47,266 nt of DNA from Alphaproteobacteria bacterium (GCA_028692635.1 JAQUWX010000009.1:1-47266); one strand, 5' to 3'. Shown: positions 18,727 through 28,061, numbered from the stretch's first letter. The notes: a model not told the origin generated them from the letters alone. Made by a program: numbers and translations.

Positions 18727-18930
18727 ATGTCTAAGCTTAAGACCCATAGTGGGTCCAAAAAGCGTTTCCGTATTACCGGAAACGGCGACAAAGTAAAAGC
18801 AGGCGCGGCGGGAAAACGCCACGGCATGCGTAAGCGCCCTCAGAAGATGAAGCGCGAAGCCCGTCAAGGCATGATTATGTTCAAGACTGACGGCGATAAC
18901 GTAATCAAGCATTTTTTGCGTAACGGCTAG
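18727..18930 (+). CDS. rpmI: 50S ribosomal protein L35
   Basis: [46 protein letters not shown]. Confidence 0.97.
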   Translation: MSKLKTHSGSKKRFRITGNGDKVKAGAAGKRHGMRKRPQKMKREARQGMIMFKTDGDNVIKHFLRNG

Positions 18931-18947
18931 AGTCTAGGAGATATATC

Positions 18948-19322
18948 ATGGCACGTGTAAAACGGGGCGTGACGTCCCATGCTCGCCACAAAGCGGTTCT
19001 CAAACTTTCTAAGGGATATCGCGGTCGTTCGAGCACTAATTTCCGTATCGCTATCGAAAAGCTGGAAAAAGGATTGCGCTATTCGTACCGCGATCGCAAA
19101 AATCGTAAGCGCGATATGCGCTCTTTGTGGATCGTTCGTATTAATGCCGCCGTTCGTGAAGAGGGGCTTACTTATGCTCGCTTCATCAACGCTTTGAAGC
19201 GTCTTGGCATAGAATTGGATCGCAAACAGCTTTCCGATCTCGCCATTAACGAACCGGAGTCTTTCAAATCTTTGATCGAAGCTGCGAAGAAGGCTGTGGT
19301 TAAGGCTTCTAAGACTGCGTAA
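18948..19322 (+). CDS. rplT: 50S ribosomal protein L20
   Basis: [70 protein letters not shown]. Confidence 0.98.
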   Translation: MARVKRGVTSHARHKAVLKLSKGYRGRSSTNFRIAIEKLEKGLRYSYRDRKNRKRDMRSLWIVRINAAVREEGLTYARFINALKRLGIELDRKQLSDLAINEPESFKSLIEAAKKAVVKASKTA

Positions 19323-19356
19323 ACGGCAATACTAATAGTTTTTTATGTTTAAACAT

Positions 19357-19395
19357 GCCCTCGATCGTGTATTTTACGACCGGGGGCTTTCTTTA
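19357..19395 (+). terminator. Probable terminator after rplT
   Basis: gccctcgatcgt-gtattttac-gaccgggggc followed by tttcttt; stem imperfect. Confidence 0.6.
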
Positions 19396-19462
19396 TAGTC
19401 CCCAAACTTAAATATGTGGGGCTGCTCTTTTGTGGCGCCCGATTCAAATAGGGACTGGTTTT

Positions 19463-20527
19463 ATGTCTGACCTTGATGCGCTTAAAAAAGAAATTCTTTT
19501 GGCCGTGACTGCCGCTAATGACGCTGCCTCGCTTGAGGACGTTCGCGTTTCGGCTTTGGGTAAAAAAGGACGCATAACTGAGAAGATGAAGACTCTCGGC
19601 TCTTTGTCTCCGGATGAACGCAAGAGCTTCGGTGCTGCCATCAATGTCGTTAAAGAAGAAATATCGGCTGCTATTGAAAATAGGCGCTCGGCTTTGGCTG
19701 AAAGCATTATGACCGCGCAACTTGAAAAAGAGCGCGTCGATGTGACTCTTTCGCCTCGTCCCGGCGCGGAGGGGCGCGTTCATCCTACTTCGCAGACAAT
19801 CGACGAGGCTATCGCGATCTTCGCCAGTATGGGATTCTCTGTGGCTCGCGGGCCGGATATTGAGACGGACTGGAATAATTTCACCGCTTTGAATATGCCT
19901 CCAGATCATCCTGCCAGGCAGATGCAGGATACTTTCTATCTGCCGTCTTCTGGCGATCAACCTACTATTCTTCGCACGCAGACTTCTCCGGTGCAGGTGC
20001 GCACCATGATGTCGCAGAAGCCTCCTATTCGCATTATCGCTCCGGGGCGGACTTTCCGCTGCGATTACGATATGACCCATACTCCTATGTTCCATCAGGT
20101 CGAAGGACTGGTTATCGATGAGACTACTAATATGGCTCACCTTAAGGGATGTCTGATGGACTTTCTGCGCGCCTTCTTCGGTATTGCGGATTTGCCGGTT
20201 CGCTTTCGGCCTTCTCATTTTCCGTTTACCGAACCTAGCGCCGAGGTAGATATCGGATGTTCGCGCAAAAACGGAGAGCTTAAACTAGGTAATTATGGAG
20301 ACTGGTTGGAGATACTCGGCTGCGGGATGGTTCATCCTAATGTTCTTCGTAATTGCGGCATAGATGCCGATCGCTATCAGGGGTTCGCTTTCGGTATGGG
20401 TGTTGAGCGGCTCGCCATGCTGAAGTATGGCATCCCAGATTTGCGCACTTTCTTCGAGGCCGATTTGCGCTGGCTCAAGCATTACGGCTTCGTGCCTCTC
20501 GATATTCCGAATCCTGCTTTCGCTTAA
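19463..20527 (+). CDS. pheS: Phenylalanyl-tRNA synthetase alpha chain
   Basis: [76 protein letters not shown]. Confidence 0.97.
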   Translation: MSDLDALKKEILLAVTAANDAASLEDVRVSALGKKGRITEKMKTLGSLSPDERKSFGAAINVVKEEISAAIENRRSALAESIMTAQLEKERVDVTLSPRPGAEGRVHPTSQTIDEAIAIFASMGFSVARGPDIETDWNNFTALNMPPDHPARQMQDTFYLPSSGDQPTILRTQTSPVQVRTMMSQKPPIRIIAPGRTFRCDYDMTHTPMFHQVEGLVIDETTNMAHLKGCLMDFLRAFFGIADLPVRFRPSHFPFTEPSAEVDIGCSRKNGELKLGNYGDWLEILGCGMVHPNVLRNCGIDADRYQGFAFGMGVERLAMLKYGIPDLRTFFEADLRWLKHYGFVPLDIPNPAFA

Positions 20528-20543
20528 CATAAAGTGGCTTGAT

Positions 20544-22946
20544 ATGAAATTCACTCTCTCATGGCTTAAAAGACATATTGATACTGACGCTTCGCTCGGC
20601 GAGATTTGCGATAAGCTTACCGCTATCGGTCTTGAGGTCGAGGGGATCGAAGATCGCAGCGTTGCGCTAAAACCCTTTATCGTCGCGCAGATCGTGTCGG
20701 CGGAAAAGCATCCTAATGCCGATAATCTGCAACTGTGCTTGGTCGATACCGGAGCGGAAAAGTTGCAGGTAGTGTGCGGCGCTCCTAACGCTCGCGCGGG
20801 GTTGAAGGTTGTGCTGGCTCGTCCCGGCGACGTTATTCCGATAAACGGAGAGGCTTTGAAAAAAGGCGTAATTCGCGGCGAGGAATCTTGCGGCATGATG
20901 TGCTCGGCTCAGGAATTGATGCTTGGCGAAGACTCTCACGGAATTATCGAGGTGCCTGCCGATGCTCCTCTCGGTGTAAGCTATGCTTCTTATGCGGGGC
21001 TGAACGATCCAGTTATCGAGATAAATCTTACTCCGAATAGAGGGGATTGCGCTGGCGTGCGCGGGGTTGCTCGGGATCTTGTCGCTGCTGGTATGGGTAA
21101 GCTTAAGGAGCTTAAGATCGACAGTCCCAAGGGTAAGGAAAAAAGTCGGATAAATGTGAAGTTGGATTTTCCCGCAGATAAAAAGAACGACTGTTCGCTT
21201 TTCACGGGAAGACTCGTTCGCAACATAAAGAATGGGCCGTCTCCAGAGTGGATGCAAAAATATCTCCGCGCAATCGGGCTGCGTCCGATTTCTGCGCTTG
21301 TCGATATTACTAACTTTATAACTTTTGATTGCGCAAGGCCGATGCATGTTTTCGATGCGGACAAGGTGAGCGGAAATCTTCGCGTGCATTCTTCTGAAGG
21401 CGGAGAGACGTTCAATGCGCTGAACGCTAAAGCCTATGCTCTTGAGCCGGGGATGACTGTTATCAGCGACGATCGCGGGATTCTCAGCCTGGCCGGAATT
21501 ATGGGCGGAGAGGGAAGCGGGTGCGAGCTTGATACCAAAAACGTGTTCATAGAGTCCGCTATGTTCGATGCGGCTCGTACGGCAAAAACTGGACAGGCTT
21601 TGCAGATTTCATCCGATGCCCGCTATCGTTTTGAGCGCGGCGTCGATCCTGCTTTTGTCGTTTCAGGTTCGGATCTGGCTTTGCAGCTTGTGCTTGAGTG
21701 TTGCTCTACCAAGGACACCGTTGTCAGCGAGATGGTTGTTGTAGGAGAGGCGAAGGTGCCGGAGCGCGCAATTGATTATGATCCCAAGCAATGCTTGCAG
21801 CGCATAGGCGTAGATGTCAGCGCGGCTGAGCAGAAAAAAATTCTGACCGATCTTGGGTTTAAGGTAGAAGAGAAAAAACAGAAGTTTGTAATTACTATTC
21901 CCTCATGGAGGCCGGATGTATCGGGAATTGCCGATATCACCGAAGAAGTAATTCGCATTAAAGGGTTTGAGTGCATCCCCGCTTTGTCTTTGCCAAATCC
22001 TTCGGCGGTCACTTCCTCTGCTGTCAGTCGCGAAGATTCGCGCTCCGGGCAGATAAGGAGAGCGCTTGCGGCACAAGGGTTGATGGAGGCCGTTACCTGG
22101 TCGTTTATGTCTCAGCCGTTCGCGGAGTTCTTTGCCGAGATTAATCCGAGTTTGAAGTTGATTAATCCTATCAGCTCGGACCTCGATGTTATGCGTCCTT
22201 CGATAATCGGGAATCTTTTGCTTGCGGCAAAAAGAAACGCCGATCGCGGATTCGCAGATGTGGGATTGTTTGAGGTCGGGCCTACTTATCATAACGCGAC
22301 TCCTGAAGGCCAGGTCATGATGGCGGCTTCGCTGCGGTTGGGGAGCACTTCTCGCCACTGGGCAGACAAAGCTCGGGCGTTCGATGCGTTCGACGCAAAG
22401 GCCGATGCTGTGGCGGCTCTTTCGGCTGCCGGCGCTCCGGTTGTTTCATTGCAGGTTACTGCGGATGCTCCTTCCTGGTATCACCCGGGGAGATCGGGGT
22501 GCTTGCGTCTCGGTCCTATGGTTCTCGGTTATTTTGGAGAAATCCATCCGCGCCTGATGGCTGCTGCGGATGCTCCGGGGCGCGCTGTGGGGTGTGAGTT
22601 GTTTATTTCCGCCATACCTCAACCTCGCTCTTCGGGCTGCGCAAGGCCGCTGCTTAAACTGGAGACTTTGCAACCCGTGTCTCGCGACTTTGCTTTTATC
22701 GTTGATGAGAAAATCGTGGCCGAGAAAATTATCAGAGCCGTTAAAGGCGCAGACAAAAATCTTGTGCGCGATGTGACGGTTTTTGACGTTTATTCCGGAG
22801 ATCGCATAGAGGATGGTAAAAAATCTATCGCGCTTAACGTAATTTTGCAGCCTCAGGACCATACCTTGACTGACGTTGAGATCGAGGGCGTTTCGGCTCT
22901 TATCACCGCAGCGGCAAGTAAGCTGGGCGCAATATTGCGCGGATAA
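20544..22946 (+). CDS. pheT: Phenylalanyl-tRNA synthetase beta chain
   Basis: MKFTLSWLKRHIDTDASLGEICDKLTAIGLEVEGIED; tRNA-bind, B3/B4, B5 and FDX-ACB regions. Confidence 0.97.
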   Translation: MKFTLSWLKRHIDTDASLGEICDKLTAIGLEVEGIEDRSVALKPFIVAQIVSAEKHPNADNLQLCLVDTGAEKLQVVCGAPNARAGLKVVLARPGDVIPINGEALKKGVIRGEESCGMMCSAQELMLGEDSHGIIEVPADAPLGVSYASYAGLNDPVIEINLTPNRGDCAGVRGVARDLVAAGMGKLKELKIDSPKGKEKSRINVKLDFPADKKNDCSLFTGRLVRNIKNGPSPEWMQKYLRAIGLRPISALVDITNFITFDCARPMHVFDADKVSGNLRVHSSEGGETFNALNAKAYALEPGMTVISDDRGILSLAGIMGGEGSGCELDTKNVFIESAMFDAARTAKTGQALQISSDARYRFERGVDPAFVVSGSDLALQLVLECCSTKDTVVSEMVVVGEAKVPERAIDYDPKQCLQRIGVDVSAAEQKKILTDLGFKVEEKKQKFVITIPSWRPDVSGIADITEEVIRIKGFECIPALSLPNPSAVTSSAVSREDSRSGQIRRALAAQGLMEAVTWSFMSQPFAEFFAEINPSLKLINPISSDLDVMRPSIIGNLLLAAKRNADRGFADVGLFEVGPTYHNATPEGQVMMAASLRLGSTSRHWADKARAFDAFDAKADAVAALSAAGAPVVSLQVTADAPSWYHPGRSGCLRLGPMVLGYFGEIHPRLMAAADAPGRAVGCELFISAIPQPRSSGCARPLLKLETLQPVSRDFAFIVDEKIVAEKIIRAVKGADKNLVRDVTVFDVYSGDRIEDGKKSIALNVILQPQDHTLTDVEIEGVSALITAAASKLGAILRG

Positions 22947-23165
22947 TTACGGTTTTAATCGGTATTGAGAAGTCCACGGATTAAATGAAAGTGGCTCTAG
23001 GGAATTGTTGGCCAAAATCAGGAGTCTCTCTTTCTTTGCTTGCTTGTAGGCCAGGCCGGATATGGGCGCTTGAAATGCGCTCCCATCTACCAGCCTTATC
23101 GCTATGTTGACTTCCCTTTGGCAAGGCACGGCTTCCAGTAAAGCCATTAATTCTTCGGCAGTCAT
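22947..23165 (-). CDS. Hypothetical protein (72 aa)
   Basis: ORF with aggagg upstream of ATG at 23165 on minus strand (gttcctcct complement). Confidence 0.6.
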   Translation of the reverse strand: MTAEELMALLEAVPCQREVNIAIRLVDGSAFQAPISGLAYKQAKKERLLILANNSLEPLSFNPWTSQYRLKP

Positions 23166-23211
23166 GGTTCCTCCTTAGTATGTAAGATGAACGGAAGTCA
23201 TGACGTTTTCC

Positions 23212-23367
23212 TCAATGCCACAACATCCAGCCGCACAATAACCCCATGAGCAATCCAGAGATGGCTATAACTGTGAAAGCGACGACTATTGCGCCAGATT
23301 CGGCGCGGACATCTTTCTCATATGAGGCTGTTTTTTCAAAAAATGGTGGTTCAACTAATTGGCTCAT
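23212..23367 (-). CDS. Small single-TM membrane protein (51 aa), below the ORF-track length cutoff
   Basis: Read directly: MSQLVEPPFFEKTASYEKDVRAESGAIVVAFTVIAISGLLMGLLCGWMLWH*; aaaggac upstream of ATG. Confidence 0.6.
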   Translation of the reverse strand: MSQLVEPPFFEKTASYEKDVRAESGAIVVAFTVIAISGLLMGLLCGWMLWH

Positions 23368-23488
23368 AAATTGTCCTTTCATTCTTCTGAGGGTTAGTGC
23401 ACACCCTGAATATAAGTCCGTGTTTTGTGTCGATAGGCCGCATAACTAGGACTCTTAATACGAATTACATACGTCGGCAAGGCTAAAT

Positions 23489-23505
23489 ACCGAATATAAT
23501 TCGGT
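23489..23505. promoter_or_regulatory. Palindrome upstream of Xre regulator
   Basis: accgaat-ata-attcggt, perfect 7-bp arms. Confidence 0.5.
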
Positions 23506-23539
23506 GGTTAATTTCATTTATCTGAGGATAATTGCGGTT

Positions 23540-23899
23540 ATGAAGGAAAAGAATCTCAAAAAACTGTTTGGATTCAAGGTGCAGCAGTTGCGTCACCTGA
23601 AAGGGCTTACCCAGGACGAATTGGCGGAAGCTATCGACCGAAGCGTCGATACCATCAGCAATATCGAAAGAGGGTTCAGTTCTACCAGAATTGAAACAGC
23701 TTCTCATTTAGCAAAAGCATTGGGAGTTTCTCTGCCGGAGATGTTTGAGTTCTCAGGCTCTTCGGAAGACAAATCTAAAACTCACAGGAAAGAGGTTGAG
23801 CGGCTGATGGCTCTTCTCATGCAATGTCCGGCGCAGCATCTTCCTGTCCTCTCCAGGCTTGTTGAGCAGGCCGTTCAGCTTACTCACGAGTCGGAGTAA
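23540..23899 (+). CDS. Xre-family HTH transcriptional regulator
   Basis: FGFKVQQLRHLKGLTQDELAEAIDRSVDTISNIERGFSSTRIETASHLAKALGVSLPEMFEF; ATG 23540 preferred over 23504. Confidence 0.88.
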   Translation: MKEKNLKKLFGFKVQQLRHLKGLTQDELAEAIDRSVDTISNIERGFSSTRIETASHLAKALGVSLPEMFEFSGSSEDKSKTHRKEVERLMALLMQCPAQHLPVLSRLVEQAVQLTHESE

Positions 23900-23979
23900 C
23901 TTCCATAGGCGGTTAATGATCTTTTAATGTGGGATCATCACAGTAAGCGCATAAGGCTGATTTTCTCAATGGAGGTTCC

Positions 23980-24837
23980 ATGTTCTCTTTGCGCGCAACT
24001 TTCGTGTCGTTGATTGCGGTGGGGCTTTTGTTTCCGGCGTTTGTTTCTTATGCCGCTGTGAGCAATGATGTTAATGAGCAGGTTGTTTCTGGCAGCGTTG
24101 TTACCGATCAACATGCCGGACTGCAACTTAAGCATGGTACCAGCAATGTAATTGTGAAAATTATTCCGGGAGAATGCCGCATTCTGTCTAACGGCGGATC
24201 AGAGGATTATTTTGTTCCGGCAAAAACGCATGAGGAATGGAACTCGTTTTTGAATCATCTTCCTCCTGGCGTCACCAGCGCTTTATGCCCTGGTGTTTGT
24301 GGGGCTGCAAACGGGACCACGGTTTATGCTTTGACGGCGACTGATTTATGCAGCGTTGGAACGGCGTCAAGCGTCGCTGGGGCGGGGCCGTGGAGTTGGA
24401 CTTGTGGCGGCAATGGCGATGGTTTTTCTCCATCGCCTTTATGCACAGCGTCATTGAGAACAGATGGCGTTTGCGGAGCGGCAAATGGAATTACTGTTGC
24501 CGATACGACCGCTTTGACAACGGCAGGTTTATGCAATGTGGGGGCATCGTCGAGCATTGCTGGGGTGGGACCGTGGAGTTGGACGTGTGTCGGTAATGGC
24601 GGTACGGTGCCTGCGTGCAGCGCTTCAAAGACGGTGGCTGCAAGTAGCAATAGCGAAGCTTCCTCTGGAACGTCTGGAGCTAGCGGGTGTAATGAGGATG
24701 GTTGCTGGGATGGTAATGGCGGATATATCCCTAACAACGCGAGTAATCCTAATTATTTATCGGCTTGGTGCAACTATAATCCAAGCGATGAAAGCTGCGG
24801 CGGGAATAACTCTGAGATAGGTTATAGCCCCCCGTAA
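23980..24837 (+). CDS. Secreted Cys/Gly/Ser/Asn-rich protein with two tandem ~55-aa repeats
   Basis: Signal peptide; repeats VCGAANGTTVYALTATDLCSVGTASSVAGAGPWSWTCGGNG and VCGAANGITV...TTAGLCNVGASSSIAGVGPWSWTCVGNG. Confidence 0.8.
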   Translation: MFSLRATFVSLIAVGLLFPAFVSYAAVSNDVNEQVVSGSVVTDQHAGLQLKHGTSNVIVKIIPGECRILSNGGSEDYFVPAKTHEEWNSFLNHLPPGVTSALCPGVCGAANGTTVYALTATDLCSVGTASSVAGAGPWSWTCGGNGDGFSPSPLCTASLRTDGVCGAANGITVADTTALTTAGLCNVGASSSIAGVGPWSWTCVGNGGTVPACSASKTVAASSNSEASSGTSGASGCNEDGCWDGNGGYIPNNASNPNYLSAWCNYNPSDESCGGNNSEIGYSPP

Positions 24838-24858
24838 AAACGGGCGGCTATTTTCTTT
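24825..24858. terminator. Terminator after exoprotein gene
   Basis: tagccccccgt-aaaa-acgggcggcta followed by ttttctttt. Confidence 0.75.
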
Positions 24859-25727
24859 TACCTGATTATAGGCACAAAGATTTCAAATTCGCTGTCGGGG
24901 GCGTTGTCTTTCCATTTTGCTCCGTAGAGTTCAAAATCCGGAGCGTCGGCGAGATCAACCCCGGACTGGGGTAGCCAGGTTTTCCAGATAAAGTCATTTG
25001 TTATTGTAATGTTGGATGTCGGCCCCTTGTGGGTGAACACGGCATATTCTTGCGCGGCAATATGTATCTTTTCCATTCCCTCCGGTACTGGCGCGTTCTC
25101 GTTGACGCGAAGCGCTGCCGTATAGTGGAATTTATCCGGCATCGCTTCCTTTTCTTTGGGGGCATAACAAATTCCGTAGCAATCTTCGCCTCGCGTTTGT
25201 TCGATCCGATTTTTTTGAGCCAGAAAAGCGTTCCATAAGGCTCCAATCGTATTGGGATTGGCAAGATTGTAGTCTTTCCCCAAACCAATGACGGTAAAAG
25301 CTTCCTTGCGTTCAAAGCGTGGCTTCATGGTGATAGATCCTGTTCTTATATGTTGAAGATATTTTTCCGTTATTGCTGATTGCCCTTTAGCGTATGGATT
25401 TCCCTTTTGTGCGCGGAAACATCCAGGGGTTTCGCCAAACATGTCTTTGAAGGCTCGGCTAAACGCAGCTTGAGATTCAAATCCTGCATTTTGGGCAATC
25501 TCGATAATGCGATTTTGATCTTGCGATAAAGCTTCCGCTGCTTTGGTCAGGCGCCTTCTTCGGATATAGGCGCTGACCGTCATGCCCGTCAGCGCATGAA
25601 AGATGCGGAGAAAATGATAGTATGAATAGCAGGCGGCATCGGACGTCTCGCTCGATTGAAAGTCGTCGCCAAGGTGGGCTTCGATGTAATTAATCGATTT
25701 CAATACGCGCTGTGTCATTGCTGTCAT
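24858..25727 (-). CDS. AraC-family regulator with C-terminal GyrI-like effector-binding domain
   Basis: N-terminal double HTH (SYYHFLRIFHALTGMTVSAYIRRRRLTKAAEAL...IAQNAGFESQAAFSRAFKDMFGETPGCFR) then GyrI-like C-terminal half. Confidence 0.88.
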   Translation of the reverse strand: MTAMTQRVLKSINYIEAHLGDDFQSSETSDAACYSYYHFLRIFHALTGMTVSAYIRRRRLTKAAEALSQDQNRIIEIAQNAGFESQAAFSRAFKDMFGETPGCFRAQKGNPYAKGQSAITEKYLQHIRTGSITMKPRFERKEAFTVIGLGKDYNLANPNTIGALWNAFLAQKNRIEQTRGEDCYGICYAPKEKEAMPDKFHYTAALRVNENAPVPEGMEKIHIAAQEYAVFTHKGPTSNITITNDFIWKTWLPQSGVDLADAPDFELYGAKWKDNAPDSEFEIFVPIIR

Positions 25728-25809
25728 TTTTCCGTTCTCCGATCTGAACTTAATAGATTTAGCATGACATGTTTTGATTGTTTTTGCGCTTTTGCGTTGA
25801 ATTACGCGG

Positions 25810-26565
25810 CTATTTCGGGAAGGTGAACATGGCGACTGTCAATGCAAGCCCGAGAACGACAATGGCTGTGCGGAGTAGGCGCTCATTAACTTTGTGCAGG
25901 AGCCTTACCCCGACAAAACCTCCGAGGACCGAGCCAACAATTCCGACGCCAGCTTGCGCCCAGGCTATGTCTTTCGAAAATAAGAAAATGATGACCGCAG
26001 ACGCGTTCATAATTCCAGCAAGAATGTTCTTTGTCGCTCCGGCTTTGCGTATTGCCATGCCTCCTAACGTCAGGGCTGCAAGCATGAGAAAGCCGATGCC
26101 TCCGCCAAAATATCCTCCGTAAATGCTTATCAGAAACTGGCTGAGGATGGATCCGGCTCGGCCCAGGTGATAATGGCTGTGAATTTCATCTGGCTTTTTT
26201 CGGAAACTGCCGTACGCAAACACAACCGTTGCAAACAGAATAAGCCATGGAACAAGCTTTGCAAAAAAGGCAGGCGTTGTTAGCAGTAGTAATGAGGCTC
26301 CGATGACGCCGCCGATTAGGCTGATTCCGCATAGCTCTTTTAGGGATAGGCTTGGGCTGTCTCCTGCCATTTTTCTACCGGCGTATCCCGTGCTTAGCTG
26401 CATGGGAAAGAGGGCGATGGTCGATGTTATGTTCGCAGCCCGCGCATCCAATCCGGTGAGGAGCAATGCCGGAAAGGTGAGAAACGATCCTCCGCCTGCG
26501 AGGGCGTTGATGATTCCGGCCGCAAAGGCCGCTGCGAAAAAAATCAGGAAAGAGACAATAATCAT
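25810..26565 (-). CDS. TSUP (TauE/SafE) family membrane permease
   Basis: AAAFAAGIINALAGGGSFLTFPALLLTGLDARAANITSTIALFP; YGGYFGGGIGFLMLAAL; multi-TM. Confidence 0.9.
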   Translation of the reverse strand: MIIVSFLIFFAAAFAAGIINALAGGGSFLTFPALLLTGLDARAANITSTIALFPMQLSTGYAGRKMAGDSPSLSLKELCGISLIGGVIGASLLLLTTPAFFAKLVPWLILFATVVFAYGSFRKKPDEIHSHYHLGRAGSILSQFLISIYGGYFGGGIGFLMLAALTLGGMAIRKAGATKNILAGIMNASAVIIFLFSKDIAWAQAGVGIVGSVLGGFVGVRLLHKVNERLLRTAIVVLGLALTVAMFTFPK

Positions 26566-26636
26566 GTGTAATCTGTTATAGTATGTTCGATTGGAAATAT
26601 AGGTGGAATTTTTCTATTCCAGCCAAGGAAATTAAA

Positions 26637-26907
26637 ATGATTGTTTTTGGCATTTGCGGAAGTCCTAGACAGGGCGGCAATTCTGAATGGGCATTGGAAC
26701 AGCTTTTGAAAGCGTGTGGGGGCTATGGCTGTCAGACAAACAAAATTATGCGATGGATCTTCGCCTAAGGAAAGCGCCGCAATGAAAATTGTGAGTGATT
26801 GTGCGATAAGGCGAGCCTTGATTGATAAGGGGGCTGCTATTTAACTTGAGCAAGTTATTGCTGCGATTTATAAAATCATTATAAGTGAGAAAAAGAAGGA
26901 CTCTTAA
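26637..26907 (+). pseudogene. Remnant of an NAD(P)H-dependent FMN reductase / iron-sulfur flavoprotein gene
   Basis: MIVFGICGSPRQGGNSEWALEQLLKACGGYGCQTNKI then stop at 26768; downstream short frames with in-frame stops; end boundary uncertain. Confidence 0.55.
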
Positions 26908-27001
26908 CGGAACCGGTCCCCCTACGCTCGCTGCGCGAGCTTCGGCGGGACATAAGATTTTCTAAGGCGCGCTTTACGCGCCAAGAAAATCTAATGGTGG
27001 A
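26905..27001. repeat. 97-bp exact direct repeat, copy 1
   Basis: taacggaaccggtccccctacgctcgctgcgcgagcttcggcgggacataagattttctaaggcgcgctttacgcgccaagaaaatctaatggtgga, identical to 27965-28061. Confidence 0.95.
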
Positions 27002-27088
27002 CGGAACGGGAAAAAGATCGGACCACGATAACCTTGACTATTTGGCCAGAATTAGAAATCTCCTTGAAAGAAGAGCGGTTCAAGAAGG

Positions 27089-27358
27089 CTATCCAAAAAG
27101 ATCGGAGTGCGATCCTATTCGATAAAGGCGAACCTCCACTTCTGTAATATCATAGATCATAAGCCAATCCGGCTCTATATGGCATTCCCACAGCTCAGTA
27201 TATTCGCCGGATAGTTTATGAGGACGATTCTTGAGTGGTAGCGGCTTATCGTATAACAGAAGATCAATGATTGTCTGCATCTTTCCGATAGCCTTTCCAC
27301 GCTTGACGGAAAGCTTAAGGTCTTTTTTGAATGTCTTCGAGACAAAAAGCGTTTTCAT
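27089..27358 (-). CDS. yafQ: YafQ-family type II toxin (RelE superfamily)
   Basis: MKTLFVSKTFKKDLKLSVKRGKAIGKM...HKLSGEYTELWECHIEPDWLMIYDI...RIGSHSDLFG. Confidence 0.93.
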   Translation of the reverse strand: MKTLFVSKTFKKDLKLSVKRGKAIGKMQTIIDLLLYDKPLPLKNRPHKLSGEYTELWECHIEPDWLMIYDITEVEVRLYRIGSHSDLFG

Positions 27359-27609
27359 GATAGCAGGTCGTCAACCATCTGCTTCGACGTTTTATACCGC
27401 TTGCCTTTGCCGGTCTTAACTTCCTTGATGGCCTTAAGTGTTGCCTTGTTAGGAATCCGAACATCAAAAGGTAAGCCTTTATTCAGAACCACCTGACTCA
27501 AGAATATAGAAATAGCATCCGTCGTTTTCATGCCAAGCGAACGAAAGATCTTCTCTGCGGACGCCTTTAATGCTGGCTCGATTCGAGCATTCACAACTTC
27601 TGTTTTCAT
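27355..27609 (-). CDS. dinJ: DinJ/RelB-family antitoxin
   Basis: MKTEVVNARIEPALKASAEKIFRSLGMKTTDAISIFLSQVVLNKGLPFDVRIPN; 4-bp overlap with yafQ; start at 27609. Confidence 0.93.
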   Translation of the reverse strand: MKTEVVNARIEPALKASAEKIFRSLGMKTTDAISIFLSQVVLNKGLPFDVRIPNKATLKAIKEVKTGKGKRYKTSKQMVDDLLS

Positions 27610-27629
27610 GGTTGCCGCCTTTTTTAGAT

Positions 27630-27647
27630 GTATGACATTTGTCATAC
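27630..27647. promoter_or_regulatory. dinJ-yafQ operator palindrome
   Basis: gtatgac-attt-gtcatac perfect 7-bp arms just upstream of dinJ ATG. Confidence 0.7.
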
Positions 27648-27814
27648 AGCGTAACACAAATCGCCACTCTTTGCAAGCGGCGCATATATTCCTTTTAACT
27701 GAAGCAAATCTCGTCGGTTTTTTATAAAAGCGAAAGCTGAATCTCGATGGTTCGCATAAAGAGGGGGACGATACTATACTATTTCTGCTCTTCGACGAAG
27801 ACTTGACGAGTCTT

Positions 27815-27873
27815 AAAACGGAATCAAGTCACGCAGGGCATAAGATTTTCTACGCTTCGCTTGCGAAGCGTGA
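27815..27873. repeat. Divergent third copy of the repeat element
   Basis: aacggaa...ggcataagattttcta shared with the 97-bp repeats, followed by its own hairpin acgcttcg-cttg-cgaagcgt. Confidence 0.55.
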
Positions 27874-27964
27874 GTCATGGACCTCGACAATACCCTCCGA
27901 GCCGTGAAGCGGCGCAATAGCGCAAAACAATAGACAAGGGCATTGAGGTAATCAGGAAAAGTTA

Positions 27965-28061
27965 TAACGGAACCGGTCCCCCTACGCTCGCTGCGCGAGC
28001 TTCGGCGGGACATAAGATTTTCTAAGGCGCGCTTTACGCGCCAAGAAAATCTAATGGTGGA
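27965..28061. repeat. 97-bp exact direct repeat, copy 2, overlapping 3' end of tRNA-Ala
   Basis: Identical to 26905-27001; last 7 nt are the CCA and 3' acceptor end of the tRNA. Confidence 0.95.

Noticed and set aside
26994-27125. Possible 43-aa ORF starting in repeat copy 1 (MVDGTGKRSDHDNLDYLARIRNLLERR...) or a degenerate tRNA fragment after copy 1
   Set aside because: No convincing RBS, no family, overlaps yafQ 3' end; tRNA resemblance limited to a few nt
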